Part shown: positions 34,202 through 41,999 of the stretch, piece by piece
Position numbering within the stretch: the first letter of the stretch is position 1
How the letters are laid out: the number at the start of each line of letters is the position of its first letter
From: an uncultured bacterium
GTDB lineage: Bacteria > Verrucomicrobiota > Kiritimatiellia > RFP12 > UBA1067
Direction of reading: 5' to 3'
Length of the DNA: 61,918 nucleotides
Assembly (NCBI GenBank): GCA_902802945.1
Contig: CADCOC010000029.1
Span: 1-61,918 of the forward strand
The notes under the pieces: model-generated
Told to the model about the DNA's origin: nothing
Database searches by the model: none
What the model saw: the letters and a program-made list of their open reading frames with translations, nothing else
Translations under genes and position numbers: made by a program

Positions 34202-34723
34202 ATGTCCAGACGCGCAAAGAAGATTGAGAAGCGGGTCACAGTTGACCCCAAGTACAATTCCGAGCTGATCGCCCACATCATCCGTATCATCATGAAGGAT
34301 GGCAAGAAGACGACGGCCGAGAAGATCGTGTACGGTGCCATTGAGAAGATCAAGGCAGAGGTTGAGAAGAGCCCGGACAAGTTCATGGCGGGCGAGGGCG
34401 ACCAGAAGGCCCCTGTCACCGAGCCGCTGGAGATCATTTCGGCCGCGATCGAGAACATGAAGCCGAAGGTCGAGGTGAAGACCCGTCGCGTGGGCGGCAC
34501 CACGTATCCGGTTCCTGTGCCGATCAACGAAGTGCGCCAGCTTTCGCTCGCGCTCCGCTGGATGACCACGTTCGCCGCCGGCCGTCACGGCATGGGCATG
34601 CCCGCCGCCGTCGCCGCCGAGATCGTGGATGCCTTCCAGGGCCAGGGTAACGTCATCAAGAAGCGCGACGACGTCCACAAGATGGCGGCCGCCAACAAGG
34701 CTTTCGCGCATTACGCGTGGTAA
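34202..34723 (+). CDS. rpsG: 30S ribosomal protein uS7
   Basis: A 173-residue uS7, the head assembly protein. The start MSRRAKKIEKRVTVDPKYNS, then KIVYGAIEKI, ENMKPKVEVKTRRVGGTTYPVPV (in part) and RKFAHYAW-like end KAFAHYAW identify it. It is about 17 residues longer than usual because of an insertion near residues 52-69 (KSPDKFMAGEGDQKAPVTE). A terminator follows directly, so fusA and tuf are not in this transcript. Confidence 0.95.
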   Translation: MSRRAKKIEKRVTVDPKYNSELIAHIIRIIMKDGKKTTAEKIVYGAIEKIKAEVEKSPDKFMAGEGDQKAPVTEPLEIISAAIENMKPKVEVKTRRVGGTTYPVPVPINEVRQLSLALRWMTTFAAGRHGMGMPAAVAAEIVDAFQGQGNVIKKRDDVHKMAAANKAFAHYAW

Positions 34724-34750
34724 GCCAAAAGGCACTTTTCCAAAACAGCG

Positions 34751-34782
34751 AAGAAGCCGGGGCCAAAGCCTCGGCTTCTTTT
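34751..34782 (+). terminator. Terminator after rpsG
   Basis: AAGAAGCCGGGG, loop CCAAAG, CCTCGGCTTCTT (one G-T pair), then TTTT: a 12-bp stem with a T run, a classical intrinsic terminator. Confidence 0.85.
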
Positions 34783-34788
34783 GCAATT

Positions 34789-34862
34789 TTTAGCCGCAAA
34801 GAACGCATAGAACACAAAGGTAATGGACGTCTTTGCGATCTTTGCGTCCTTTGTGGCTAAAT
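34789..34862. repeat. Imperfect inverted repeat of the GCCGCAAAGAACGC family
   Basis: The left arm TTAGCCGCAAAGAACGC and the right arm GCGTCCTTTGTGGCTAA are near complements around a 30-base centre with internal CAAAG/CTTTG units. The same family occurs at 59781-59959. Its right end provides the stop codon of the broken rsmA gene. Confidence 0.7.
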
Positions 34863-35547
34863 TCCCGCGTGTTCCAAGTCGCTTACGAAGGCTAACCAGT
34901 CGGCGTTGGAGAGCTGTTCGGCGCGGGCGGTAGACTGGACTTGGCCCTTGAAGATCGCGCCGAGTTGCTTGCGGCGGTGCTCGAAAGCCTGTTTCGTAAT
35001 CTGGCGGAAGCGCGCGCGCCAGTCGGGGGAGAGCGCGTCGTTGCGGTGGTGTCGCGTGAGGCGCACCACAGTGGAGCCCACCTCCGGACGCGGCCAGAAG
35101 CAGGATGCCTTGATGGCGCGCACGAGCTGTACGTCGTAGTCGAGCTGCACCCAAACGCCTGCGAGGCCGCGCGTCTTCGAACCGGGACCGGCCGCGAGGC
35201 GCTCCGCGACTTCCGTCGCAGGAACCGTCTTTGATGAGGTCAAGCGCGTCGCCGGCGCGGACGGTGAGGTTGGACGGGTTGCCGAGCGCCTCGGCGAGGC
35301 GTTCGGCGAGAACGGGATCTTTTTCGATGGCCGTCACGACGAGACCGCGGCGGAGCATTTCCTCGGTGAGTACGCCGAGTCCGGGGCCGATTTCCAGCAC
35401 GCTCGTACCGGCGGGAAGGGCTGCGGCGTCCACAATCGCCTCCAGGGCGTTACGGTCGACGAGGAAATTCTGCCCCAGCACCTTGTTAGGGTGGAAGCCG
35501 TGTTCAATGCACCACGACTTGACCTGGCTGGGGCTTGTCAGGTTCAT
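34857..35547 (-). pseudogene. rsmA: 16S rRNA dimethyladenosine transferase, internally deleted and frameshifted
   Basis: From the ATG at 35547 the N-terminal half reads normally (HGFHPNKVLGQNFLVDRNAL, then SVLEIGPGLGVLTEEMLRRG, AIEKDPVLAERL, AGDALDL). The C-terminal half continues only in another frame (ATEVAERLAAGPGSKTRGLAGVW in part, then FWPRPEVGSTVVRLTRH) to a stop at 34857. About 40-50 residues between them are absent, including the catalytic N-L-P-Y motif, so no active KsgA can be made. The start overlaps the stop of the upstream isomerase gene (TGATG), the order seen in surA-ksgA operons. It could be a real deletion or an assembly error. Confidence 0.82.
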
Positions 35548-36500
35548 CACTTGTCTTCGGGGAAGGGATAGACCTTGATGAACGCGGCGGCGCGCAGACG
35601 CTGGATCCATTGCCGGTAGGCTTCCTGTCCGAGCCGCTTCTTCACGTTGCGCTCGACTTCGTCGTATGCTTCGGCGAACGAACGTTCCTTGACGCCAGTC
35701 TCGAAGTCCTTGCGCACGATGAAGCCCCAGCCGTCGAGGTTGACGAGCTTGGAGACCTCGCCGACCTTGAGCGCGGCGATAGTCTTGGCGATTTCCGGGC
35801 GGAACGCCTCCTGCGGATTGACATTCTTCCACTTGCCGCCGTCCTTCGCATGGGAGTCTGACGAGTACTTACGTGCGAGGTCGGCGAAATTCTCGCCCTT
35901 GTCGAGGCGCGCGAGGATCTCCTCGCCGCGGGTGGAGACGGGCGGTGTCTTCTTGTCGCCGGCTGGCTTGAGCAGGATCACGCTCACCGTCGTCTTGGCC
36001 TCCTGGCGGTACAGGGACCTGTTCTCGCGGTACTCGCGCTGCATGTCCGCAGGCGTGGCCACGACGTATTTATCAACGAACTGCTGGCGCATGGAGGTGA
36101 CGATCATGTCGTCGCGGATCATGTTGCGCCATTCGGAGAGTGGCGTCTTGATCTGGGTTAGCATGGCGTTGAGCTTGTTCATGTCGCCATCGAACTTCTC
36201 CCTAACGATGTCGCGGATTCGGTTGTCGACCACCCATTCAGGGAAGGTCACCTTCTTCTCGGCGGCGAGCTGGAGGATGAGGCGGCGTTCGATGAGGAAC
36301 TCCACGGTGTTGCTGTAGACGACCTTGAAATCGTCGCTCTTCACGATGGACGCGCCGCTGCGCCGCATGTCGCCAATGGCCGTGCCCACATCGTCCACGG
36401 TGATCACCGCGTCATTGACTTTGGCGGCCAGGCCGTCGAGGACCACGCCGTGCGCGCAAGCGCCGGCGAGGAGTGCAATAGATAGAATCGCTGGTTTCAT
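35547..36500 (-). CDS. surA: SurA-like periplasmic peptidyl-prolyl isomerase
   Basis: A 317-residue chaperone with a signal peptide (about 1-18), a SurA N-terminal helical domain (about 20-165: LAAKVNDAVITVDDV, then FLIERRLILQLAAEK) and one parvulin (PPIC) domain (about 168-280: VSVILLKPA, ILARLDKGENFADLARKYS, FRPEIAKTIAALKVGEVSKLV in part). It should help outer-membrane proteins fold, which suits the barrel and surface proteins encoded here. E. coli SurA has two parvulin domains; this one has a single domain. Its neighbour rsmA supports the SurA call. Confidence 0.85.
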   Translation of the reverse strand: MKPAILSIALLAGACAHGVVLDGLAAKVNDAVITVDDVGTAIGDMRRSGASIVKSDDFKVVYSNTVEFLIERRLILQLAAEKKVTFPEWVVDNRIRDIVREKFDGDMNKLNAMLTQIKTPLSEWRNMIRDDMIVTSMRQQFVDKYVVATPADMQREYRENRSLYRQEAKTTVSVILLKPAGDKKTPPVSTRGEEILARLDKGENFADLARKYSSDSHAKDGGKWKNVNPQEAFRPEIAKTIAALKVGEVSKLVNLDGWGFIVRKDFETGVKERSFAEAYDEVERNVKKRLGQEAYRQWIQRLRAAAFIKVYPFPEDK

Positions 36501-36507
36501 GGCGTCC

Positions 36508-36516
36508 AGTATACCA
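36508..36516 (-). promoter_or_regulatory. Extended -10 promoter of surA-rsmA, leaderless
   Basis: On the minus strand TGG-TATACT, seven bases (GGACGCC), then ATG at 36500. Confidence 0.68.
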
Positions 36517-36577
36517 TTTTCCTCATCACCTGCGCAAGCCGTTCAGAATATAATTTTTTACGAGGCCTTCTTTCTCA

Positions 36578-36606
36578 TTGCGGGGAGGGGCGTGTTATGG
36601 TATCAT
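36578..36606 (+). promoter_or_regulatory. Promoter of the caspase-3D gene
   Basis: TTGCGG (36578-36583), a 17-base spacer ending TGG, then TATCAT (36601-36606). The predicted start near 36613 is 2-3 bases before an ATG (36616) and about 50 before the ATG at 36664. Confidence 0.6.
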
Positions 36607-36663
36607 ATTTGCGTTATGAGAATAAAGGATGGAATGGAAGCCGTCAACAAAGGTGGAGAACGA

Positions 36664-39096
36664 ATGAAAAGACACGCATTGTTCGTTGGCGTGAACAACT
36701 ATGAAGACGCTGACATACGCCCGCTTCGGTACTCCGTTCCCGATGCATCTGTCCTTGCAGACCGCTTTAAACGACTTGGGTACAAGACATGGCTATTGTC
36801 CGACCCCACGGGAGCCGAACTTAAAAAAGCCGTTATCAAGTCAGTCAAAGGACTTGGCTTCGGGGACATATTCCTTTTCTTTTTTGCTGGACATGGTTTC
36901 ACGGCTCAGGATGGAGCACACCTGCTTTTTTGCCGTGACGACATGCAGCGGCTTCTTCGTGTAAACGCAGCCGGCGTTAAAGTTGACGCGCTGGAAGCGT
37001 TGACTGACGGCGGAGGGTTTCACCGAGCATTCTTGCTCGATTCGTGTAGGACGGACTGGTTCGTAGGCATGGAGGGGCGTGGCAACGGTATTACGCGCGA
37101 TCTTGATGTCGTGTCTATGCCGAAGTATACGTCGAAATCTGGTAGTTTCTTCCTTTTGCGTTCCTGCGACAAATTTCGGCCCTCACTGGAGTTCGAGGCA
37201 CTTGGACATGGACTCTTTACACAAGGGCTGTTAGATGCGATGGATAACCATGACGTCCGTCTCGCCAATTGCGACACATTATTTGCGACCGCTATCAGAG
37301 TCAAGATGGAGAATCTCCAGCACGCTAACAATAGCGGCGTTCAACAGCGACCTTCCGTAGGTGAATGCAGTGGCCCTGTTTTTTCGCTTTTCGACAATTC
37401 TTTTTTCGCAGATGTAGCGCGAATGGAACGAGAGATTACGAGCGGTGGGGGAGAAAAGAGGGACATAGCATCGGCAGTAGTTGCTCCCATACCTCCACAG
37501 GAATATGATGGGGTAGCCAAGCGACCTGTTGTCACCGTAAGGGATGCTGATTTAGGTTGCAATCTTATTGAAGGAAAAGACTTCCAAATTGAATACGGCA
37601 ACGAGAGTCATGTAGGGATTGGCAACATCCTCATAGTCGGTAAGGGAAAATATAGTGGATTCAAGCCAGTCGTGTTCCAGATTACGCCCCGGAGCATGTC
37701 GAATGTGAAAATTTCCAAGATTTCTCCCGTTAGATACGAGGGGTATCCGATTAAGAATATTGATGTCGTCGTTCGGGACTCTGGGCTTGGGCGTACGCTG
37801 CAACGCGGCAGGGATTACGAGGTGCGTTGCGAGAATGCGGAGAAGCCTGGAGAGGCAACCGTGATTATAGTGGGACGAGGAGTTTATTTTGGGGAAAAAA
37901 CGGCAATGTTTAAAATCCGACCGGGAAAGCAGAAGGTAGATACTCCGGCAAGAGATAGTACCATGTCGCAAATGCGCAGACCATGCCTCTGGAAATGGTT
38001 TGGTACGCACCTTTCCCTAAAGACAATCCTCGTGGTGCTTTTTGTGTCTATGATCGTTGGTGGAGGTTATTACGGGTGGTTTATTTACCAGTCTAAGCGT
38101 ATGTTGGCATATGAAAGCCGTCGTAGAGCGGAAGAATCCCAAGAGCGGGCAGTAGCTGCTGTGGCAGAAATATTTGCACCGGCAGGCTGGACTTCGGCAA
38201 CCAATGAGATGACGATGGCGAACAAAAAGTTTTATTTAGGGAAGTTTGCGCAAGCAGAGCGGCTTTTCTCACGGGCAGCTGTCAAATTTGAGAAAAGCGC
38301 TAAGGATGCGTCTGAAGAGGCGAAGCGCAAGGCGGAAGAGAAACGCATTGCGGACGATAAGGCCAAAGCCAAGGCGGTAGAAGATGTGAGGCGCAAGGCG
38401 GCCAAAGCCAAGGCGGTAGAAGATGCGAGGCGCAAGGCGGCCAAAGCCAAGGCGGTAGAAGATGCGAGGTGCAAGGCGGCCAAAGCCAAGGCGGACGAAG
38501 ATACGAAGCGCAAGGCGGAAGAGAAACATATTGCGGACGAGAAGGAAAAAGTAGTGGAAGCGAAGCCTGCCAAGACGAAATCTGTTGAGATTGTAAAGCC
38601 GTCGGCGAACGCCAAGAATGTCACGTCCGTCCCTTCTGTCCCAAATGTCACGTTGGTAGATTCCCCAATGTCCGATACCGCTTCTGCTCCTAGCAATGCG
38701 CCTCTAATAATCGGCGATACGATTGCGAAGGGTGTGAGTCGGGCTTACATGGCGAAGGATACATGCGAGGCGTACGTGTGGACGCCTCCCACGCGCGTTG
38801 TTGTGACGGGCTACTGCAGTTGTCGGGAATGTCGTGGGGAAAATGCCTCTGATACCACGGTCACAGGATCTGAGGCTCGGCACGGTACGATTGCTGCCGA
38901 CCCCACTATTTTTTCGTATGGCACGCAGTTGAACGTGCCCGGCTACGGAGTTGGCCTAGTTGAGGATACAATACCTAGCGTGAAGGGTGGAAGTATCGCA
39001 ATATGGTTCTCGTCACATGACGAAGCCAAGGCATGGGGTACGCGCGAGATGTCCGTCGCAATGCCACCGAAGACTAAAAGACCCATTTTTCGTTAA
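36664..39096 (+). CDS. Caspase-like protease fused to Ig-like, transmembrane, coiled-coil and 3D domains
   Basis: An 810-residue chimera. Residues 1-250 are a caspase-like (C14) domain: MKRHALFVGVNNYEDADIRP, catalytic His77 in FFAGHGF and catalytic Cys128 in LLDSCRTD. Two Ig/MBG-like units follow (about 285-340 and 355-418: DFQIEYGNESHVGIGNILIVG in part). One TM segment (about 453-475) precedes a charged coiled coil (480-640) with tandem 13-residue repeats. Residues 712-800 are a 3D domain like those of MltA/YabE-type cell-wall lytic proteins (VTGYCSC, GTIAADP, GLVEDT). D746 and D768 are kept; the third Asp position is Ala779. Probable topology: protease inside, 3D domain in the periplasm. 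GGAG supports this start; ATG at 36616 adds 16 residues. Role unknown. Confidence 0.85.
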   Translation: MKRHALFVGVNNYEDADIRPLRYSVPDASVLADRFKRLGYKTWLLSDPTGAELKKAVIKSVKGLGFGDIFLFFFAGHGFTAQDGAHLLFCRDDMQRLLRVNAAGVKVDALEALTDGGGFHRAFLLDSCRTDWFVGMEGRGNGITRDLDVVSMPKYTSKSGSFFLLRSCDKFRPSLEFEALGHGLFTQGLLDAMDNHDVRLANCDTLFATAIRVKMENLQHANNSGVQQRPSVGECSGPVFSLFDNSFFADVARMEREITSGGGEKRDIASAVVAPIPPQEYDGVAKRPVVTVRDADLGCNLIEGKDFQIEYGNESHVGIGNILIVGKGKYSGFKPVVFQITPRSMSNVKISKISPVRYEGYPIKNIDVVVRDSGLGRTLQRGRDYEVRCENAEKPGEATVIIVGRGVYFGEKTAMFKIRPGKQKVDTPARDSTMSQMRRPCLWKWFGTHLSLKTILVVLFVSMIVGGGYYGWFIYQSKRMLAYESRRRAEESQERAVAAVAEIFAPAGWTSATNEMTMANKKFYLGKFAQAERLFSRAAVKFEKSAKDASEEAKRKAEEKRIADDKAKAKAVEDVRRKAAKAKAVEDARRKAAKAKAVEDARCKAAKAKADEDTKRKAEEKHIADEKEKVVEAKPAKTKSVEIVKPSANAKNVTSVPSVPNVTLVDSPMSDTASAPSNAPLIIGDTIAKGVSRAYMAKDTCEAYVWTPPTRVVVTGYCSCRECRGENASDTTVTGSEARHGTIAADPTIFSYGTQLNVPGYGVGLVEDTIPSVKGGSIAIWFSSHDEAKAWGTREMSVAMPPKTKRPIFR
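38362..38517 (+). repeat. Four tandem 39-bp repeats in the caspase-3D gene
   Basis: Units at 38362-38400, 38401-38439, 38440-38478 and 38479-38517 each encode AKAKAVEDARRKA or a close variant. The first three differ by only one or two bases, which implies recent expansion. Confidence 0.88.
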
Positions 39097-39122
39097 CTTA
39101 CTCAAAAACGGAGAAATCAGAA

Positions 39123-39929
39123 ATGAAAACAAAACTGAATGCGATGAAAAACATTGCCATATCTGTTCTATTGCTATGTGGAACACATGCGTATTGTGAG
39201 CCTGTACAAAGTAAGACTCGCGCTTATTACGAGAAGTTGCATGAGGAGGGGTGTGAATTGTGTGATAACGAAAATAGATCTACTGCAAGAGTAATGTGGC
39301 AGGAGGTTGCGCGATGGGCGAATAGTAGGACAAACGATGTTTTACGATATAAAAGCGCAGGTAATCTCTTGAACTTAGATATGGACATGCTTGGTCAGCA
39401 TCGCCAGATAAGTCGGGAAACTTACGACCTCATAATTCAGAGGGTGGAAATACTTGAACAACTTAATAATGTGAGTATCCCTGAATCGGAATGGGGAGCA
39501 ACTAATCCAGAAGCACTGTCACAGTTGGCCAAAGAAGCGAGAGGGGTTTTGGCTAAAGGCCAATCAATAATGGTTTCTGGTTCTGGATCGAGTCCTAAAG
39601 AGAGTGGGAATATGACATATGATTATAATCCATATGTGATGCCAATCCCTCTTGGAATGATCAGAGGGCTGGGAACTGCGGTAATGTCGCCTTGTAATAT
39701 ATTTATGTCATGGCCAGCATCGTTTGAACTGGAAAATGATATATGGTTCGGGCCATTTCCACTTTTTGGGATGGGTGTCGCTAGTTATTACATCGGCAAA
39801 GACGCAGTTGTCGGGATTGTAGACTTCTGTACGTTAGGTTGGGTTGGGAATCGCATTTATAACGAAGACTCTTCGCCTTGGTGGTGGCAGCGGTTTGGTG
39901 GCAAAACTAAAGCGGCGATATTTCGTTAA
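39123..39929 (+). CDS. Secreted protein of unknown function
   Basis: A 268-residue protein with a signal peptide (about 1-25, cut near HAYC-EP). A helical part with Cys residues (GCELCDNE) and many Asn/Arg follows, then from about 165 a Gly/Pro/aromatic-rich hydrophobic part (PIPLGMIRGLGTAVMSP) and a Trp-rich end. The final KTKAAIFR resembles the final KTKRPIFR of the caspase-3D protein just upstream. The gene begins 26 bases after it and has the same low-GC composition, so they are probably cotranscribed. Not recognised. Confidence 0.7.
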   Translation: MKTKLNAMKNIAISVLLLCGTHAYCEPVQSKTRAYYEKLHEEGCELCDNENRSTARVMWQEVARWANSRTNDVLRYKSAGNLLNLDMDMLGQHRQISRETYDLIIQRVEILEQLNNVSIPESEWGATNPEALSQLAKEARGVLAKGQSIMVSGSGSSPKESGNMTYDYNPYVMPIPLGMIRGLGTAVMSPCNIFMSWPASFELENDIWFGPFPLFGMGVASYYIGKDAVVGIVDFCTLGWVGNRIYNEDSSPWWWQRFGGKTKAAIFR

Positions 39930-40227
39930 CGCAGTCGGAATGCTCTTTAGGTGAGAACGAAATGGATATTTCCAGTGAATACCTCTGCGGGGTGCTACCG
40001 TGTGATGTAGCAACGTGGTTAGGGACTTACCACTTGAATCTGATTGACGGTGAGAAAAGGAGGAAAGTTCCAAGACAAGTTTTTTGAAGAGCGTAAATTC
40101 CACCAAAGCTGTGATGGGGTAACATTGGCAATTAGGACGTATGAAAATTGTTGTTAGAAAAAATGACATTCATCGTCTTCATAGGTGTAGATTGAAACAA
40201 ACTAACCTTTAGAAAGGATGATTGGTA
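39930..40227. other. AT-rich intergenic region
   Basis: No supported gene. A 41-codon frame (39962-40087, MDISSEYLCGVLPCDVATW) exists but has no convincing ribosome-binding site or similarity. AGAAAGGA just before 40228 is the ribosome-binding site of the next gene. Confidence 0.4.
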
Positions 40228-40845
40228 ATGAAAGCAAAAGAACAGAAGACAGGTTGGATACGGACAATACTGAATCAGATATTGTTTGTTTGGGCATATT
40301 GGTTTGGCATGTTCCTCGTCTTTATTTTTTGGAACAAGAATGTATTCCAATTTGATTTTGAGAGGGTTAAAGGAGTGGAACCTTGGATCGGGGAAACATT
40401 GTCTATCACCATTCCATTTTCTTGGGTCTCCTTTGCCATTGGGCTTACGCCATTTCTTGTGGGGGCTGTTTGGTGCAGGCGTAATCGTTTCTACCAGAAG
40501 ATGACCCGAGATTCTGCATTGGTCAAGATAATGTGGGGGATTGTCTTGATCCAATCGGTATTGGTGGTCGTTAATGGGTTGTTTGCGCTTTTTTCACATG
40601 ATGGCATAGTGTTACATAAATGTCCGAAGATATTTGCTATGCTTATCCCATTCCTTTTATGGTTTTTTTTCTATTTCCAACATTTTCGTGCCGTAAGAGA
40701 TGTTGCCCGGCAGAAGCGAGAAAGTTATGCAGACTGGCGTGACCGTGTTGGGGCTGAGACGGTGGTGGAAGTCGAATGTGCGCAAATGCCCATGGTCTCG
40801 TTTTCAGTCGCCGGTCTGATTGCCCTTTTTGCACTGGCTGTGTAA
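40228..40845 (+). CDS. Four-helix membrane protein of unknown function
   Basis: A 205-residue inner-membrane protein with hydrophobic segments at about 13-35, 58-82, 101-122 and 132-150, and possibly a fifth at the extreme C-terminus (SFSVAGLIALFALAV). The loop between segments four and five is charged (RAVRDVARQKRESYADWRDR). No family was recognised. AGAAAGGA 9 bases upstream supports this start. It lies between an unknown secreted protein and a Sel1-repeat protein in the low-GC block. Confidence 0.7.
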   Translation: MKAKEQKTGWIRTILNQILFVWAYWFGMFLVFIFWNKNVFQFDFERVKGVEPWIGETLSITIPFSWVSFAIGLTPFLVGAVWCRRNRFYQKMTRDSALVKIMWGIVLIQSVLVVVNGLFALFSHDGIVLHKCPKIFAMLIPFLLWFFFYFQHFRAVRDVARQKRESYADWRDRVGAETVVEVECAQMPMVSFSVAGLIALFALAV

Positions 40846-40866
40846 TGATTTAAAAAGGAGAAGAAA

Positions 40867-41595
40867 ATGATAGAAGACTTTGTGAAGATCGCGAAAACGT
40901 TTGTATGTTTTGCGCTGATGATGACGGCAATCAGGATATGGGTGCTGCCGCATATTGCGAAAACACCTGAACACAAGGCAGAAGTGCCTAAACAGCGTGT
41001 GCTGGACGCCGTGGAGGAGCATTCCGATAGTAATGTAGTTGCCAAAGTGCGCGCAAAAGACGATGGCCTGGACGCCAACAATGGCGCTGAGACATCGGCC
41101 AGAAAATTGGCAGAGGCGATAGAGAGGATACGGAAAAAAGCCGAAGGAGGCGATGCGGAGGAGCAATACACTCTGTCTCTATCCTTTTTACACGGCTATG
41201 GCAACGAGAAATCATGGGATAAGGCATTGGAGTGGCTGCAAAAGTCGGCGCAGGGCGGATATACACGTGCGCAGTGTGACCTTGGGCTGAGATATCTTAT
41301 GGGCAATGAAATACAGGGCAATAGGCTGCCAAAGGACTTAAAACAGGCGCGCTTCTGGCTAGAAAAAGCCGCGAAAGCCAAGGACCCAGAGGTAAAGAAG
41401 GCGGCAGAAAGTGGAATAGGGCGCATAAACCTCATAGAGATTATGGGGGGAGAAAAAGCAATTGAGCAAACTCATAGAGCTATAAAAGCGGCTGAGGCGA
41501 GGGAAAAAATTGAGAAAGCATCTCAATACCGTAGGAACTTTCTTGAAGCTGTTGGCGGTGAGGAGAAATTGAAAGTCTTGAAGGATTCTTTGTGA
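40867..41595 (+). CDS. Membrane-anchored Sel1-repeat protein
   Basis: A 242-residue protein with one N-terminal TM segment (about 9-28) and a charged linker, then Sel1/TPR-like repeats (about 95-185): AEGGDAEEQYTLSLSFLHGYG, in part, and AQGGYTRAQCDLGLRYLMG, each followed by a helix such as WDKALEWLQKSA. Sel1 repeats bind partner proteins, so it may be a periplasmic adaptor. The C-terminal 50 residues are a charged helix. AAAAGGAGAAG is a strong ribosome-binding site, 21 bases after the preceding membrane-protein gene. Confidence 0.8.
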   Translation: MIEDFVKIAKTFVCFALMMTAIRIWVLPHIAKTPEHKAEVPKQRVLDAVEEHSDSNVVAKVRAKDDGLDANNGAETSARKLAEAIERIRKKAEGGDAEEQYTLSLSFLHGYGNEKSWDKALEWLQKSAQGGYTRAQCDLGLRYLMGNEIQGNRLPKDLKQARFWLEKAAKAKDPEVKKAAESGIGRINLIEIMGGEKAIEQTHRAIKAAEAREKIEKASQYRRNFLEAVGGEEKLKVLKDSL

Positions 41596-41710
41596 TTAGA
41601 CCGATATTGCTTTGTTATCGTTTGTCTTAGATGGTGTTTCTTATGCCCAATCTGTCAAAGCTGATAAATGTTTGATGTTTACGGCTAATGTGAGGATGGG
41701 GTGAGACCTT

Positions 41711-41851
41711 ATGGAAATGCAAGAACTGGAAAAGCTAGGTATTCGTAACCTGCACACCGTCTTTGGACGGGGTGTGCGAGGGGAAACGCTCGCGCGCCGG
41801 GGGTTCATAGGGCAGGTGCTTGGATGCGTGAAGGATGCGGGCATCGCCTAG
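41711..41851 (+). CDS. Possible small protein of 46 residues
   Basis: An open frame starting MEMQELEKLGIRNLHTVFGR and ending KDAGIA. It is basic, and more GC-rich than the surrounding DNA. No clear ribosome-binding site; GATGGGG lies farther upstream than usual. It could instead be a remnant of a longer gene. No family recognised. The rest of 41596-41918 shows no gene. Confidence 0.25.
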   Translation: MEMQELEKLGIRNLHTVFGRGVRGETLARRGFIGQVLGCVKDAGIA

Positions 41852-41918
41852 GCAAGATGATACAGGCATGCTGTGAGCAGTTATTGGGAGGTGATAAAAT
41901 GTGGGTCGCAAAATTATA

Positions 41919-41978
41919 CGTGTAAGATTTCGGTAAGGGATAAGAGTATGTGGTTGATCAGGGCATGGCACCCTGATG
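41919..41978 (+). promoter_or_regulatory. Conserved 60-bp leader, copy 1
   Basis: Begins CGTGTAAGATTTCGGTA and ends with a hairpin TCAGGG-catggca-CCCTGA followed by TG. It aligns without gaps to 52247-52306, about 47 of 60 positions by eye. It ends 21 bases before the ankyrin lipoprotein gene. Probably a shared promoter or mRNA leader. Confidence 0.65.
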
Positions 41979-41999
41979 CAAATGTCAAACAGGTCAAGA

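Noticed and set aside
35548-35832. N-terminal extension of the rsmA frame
   Set aside because: It overlaps surA out of frame and has no similarity; the ATG at 35547 matches the family start.
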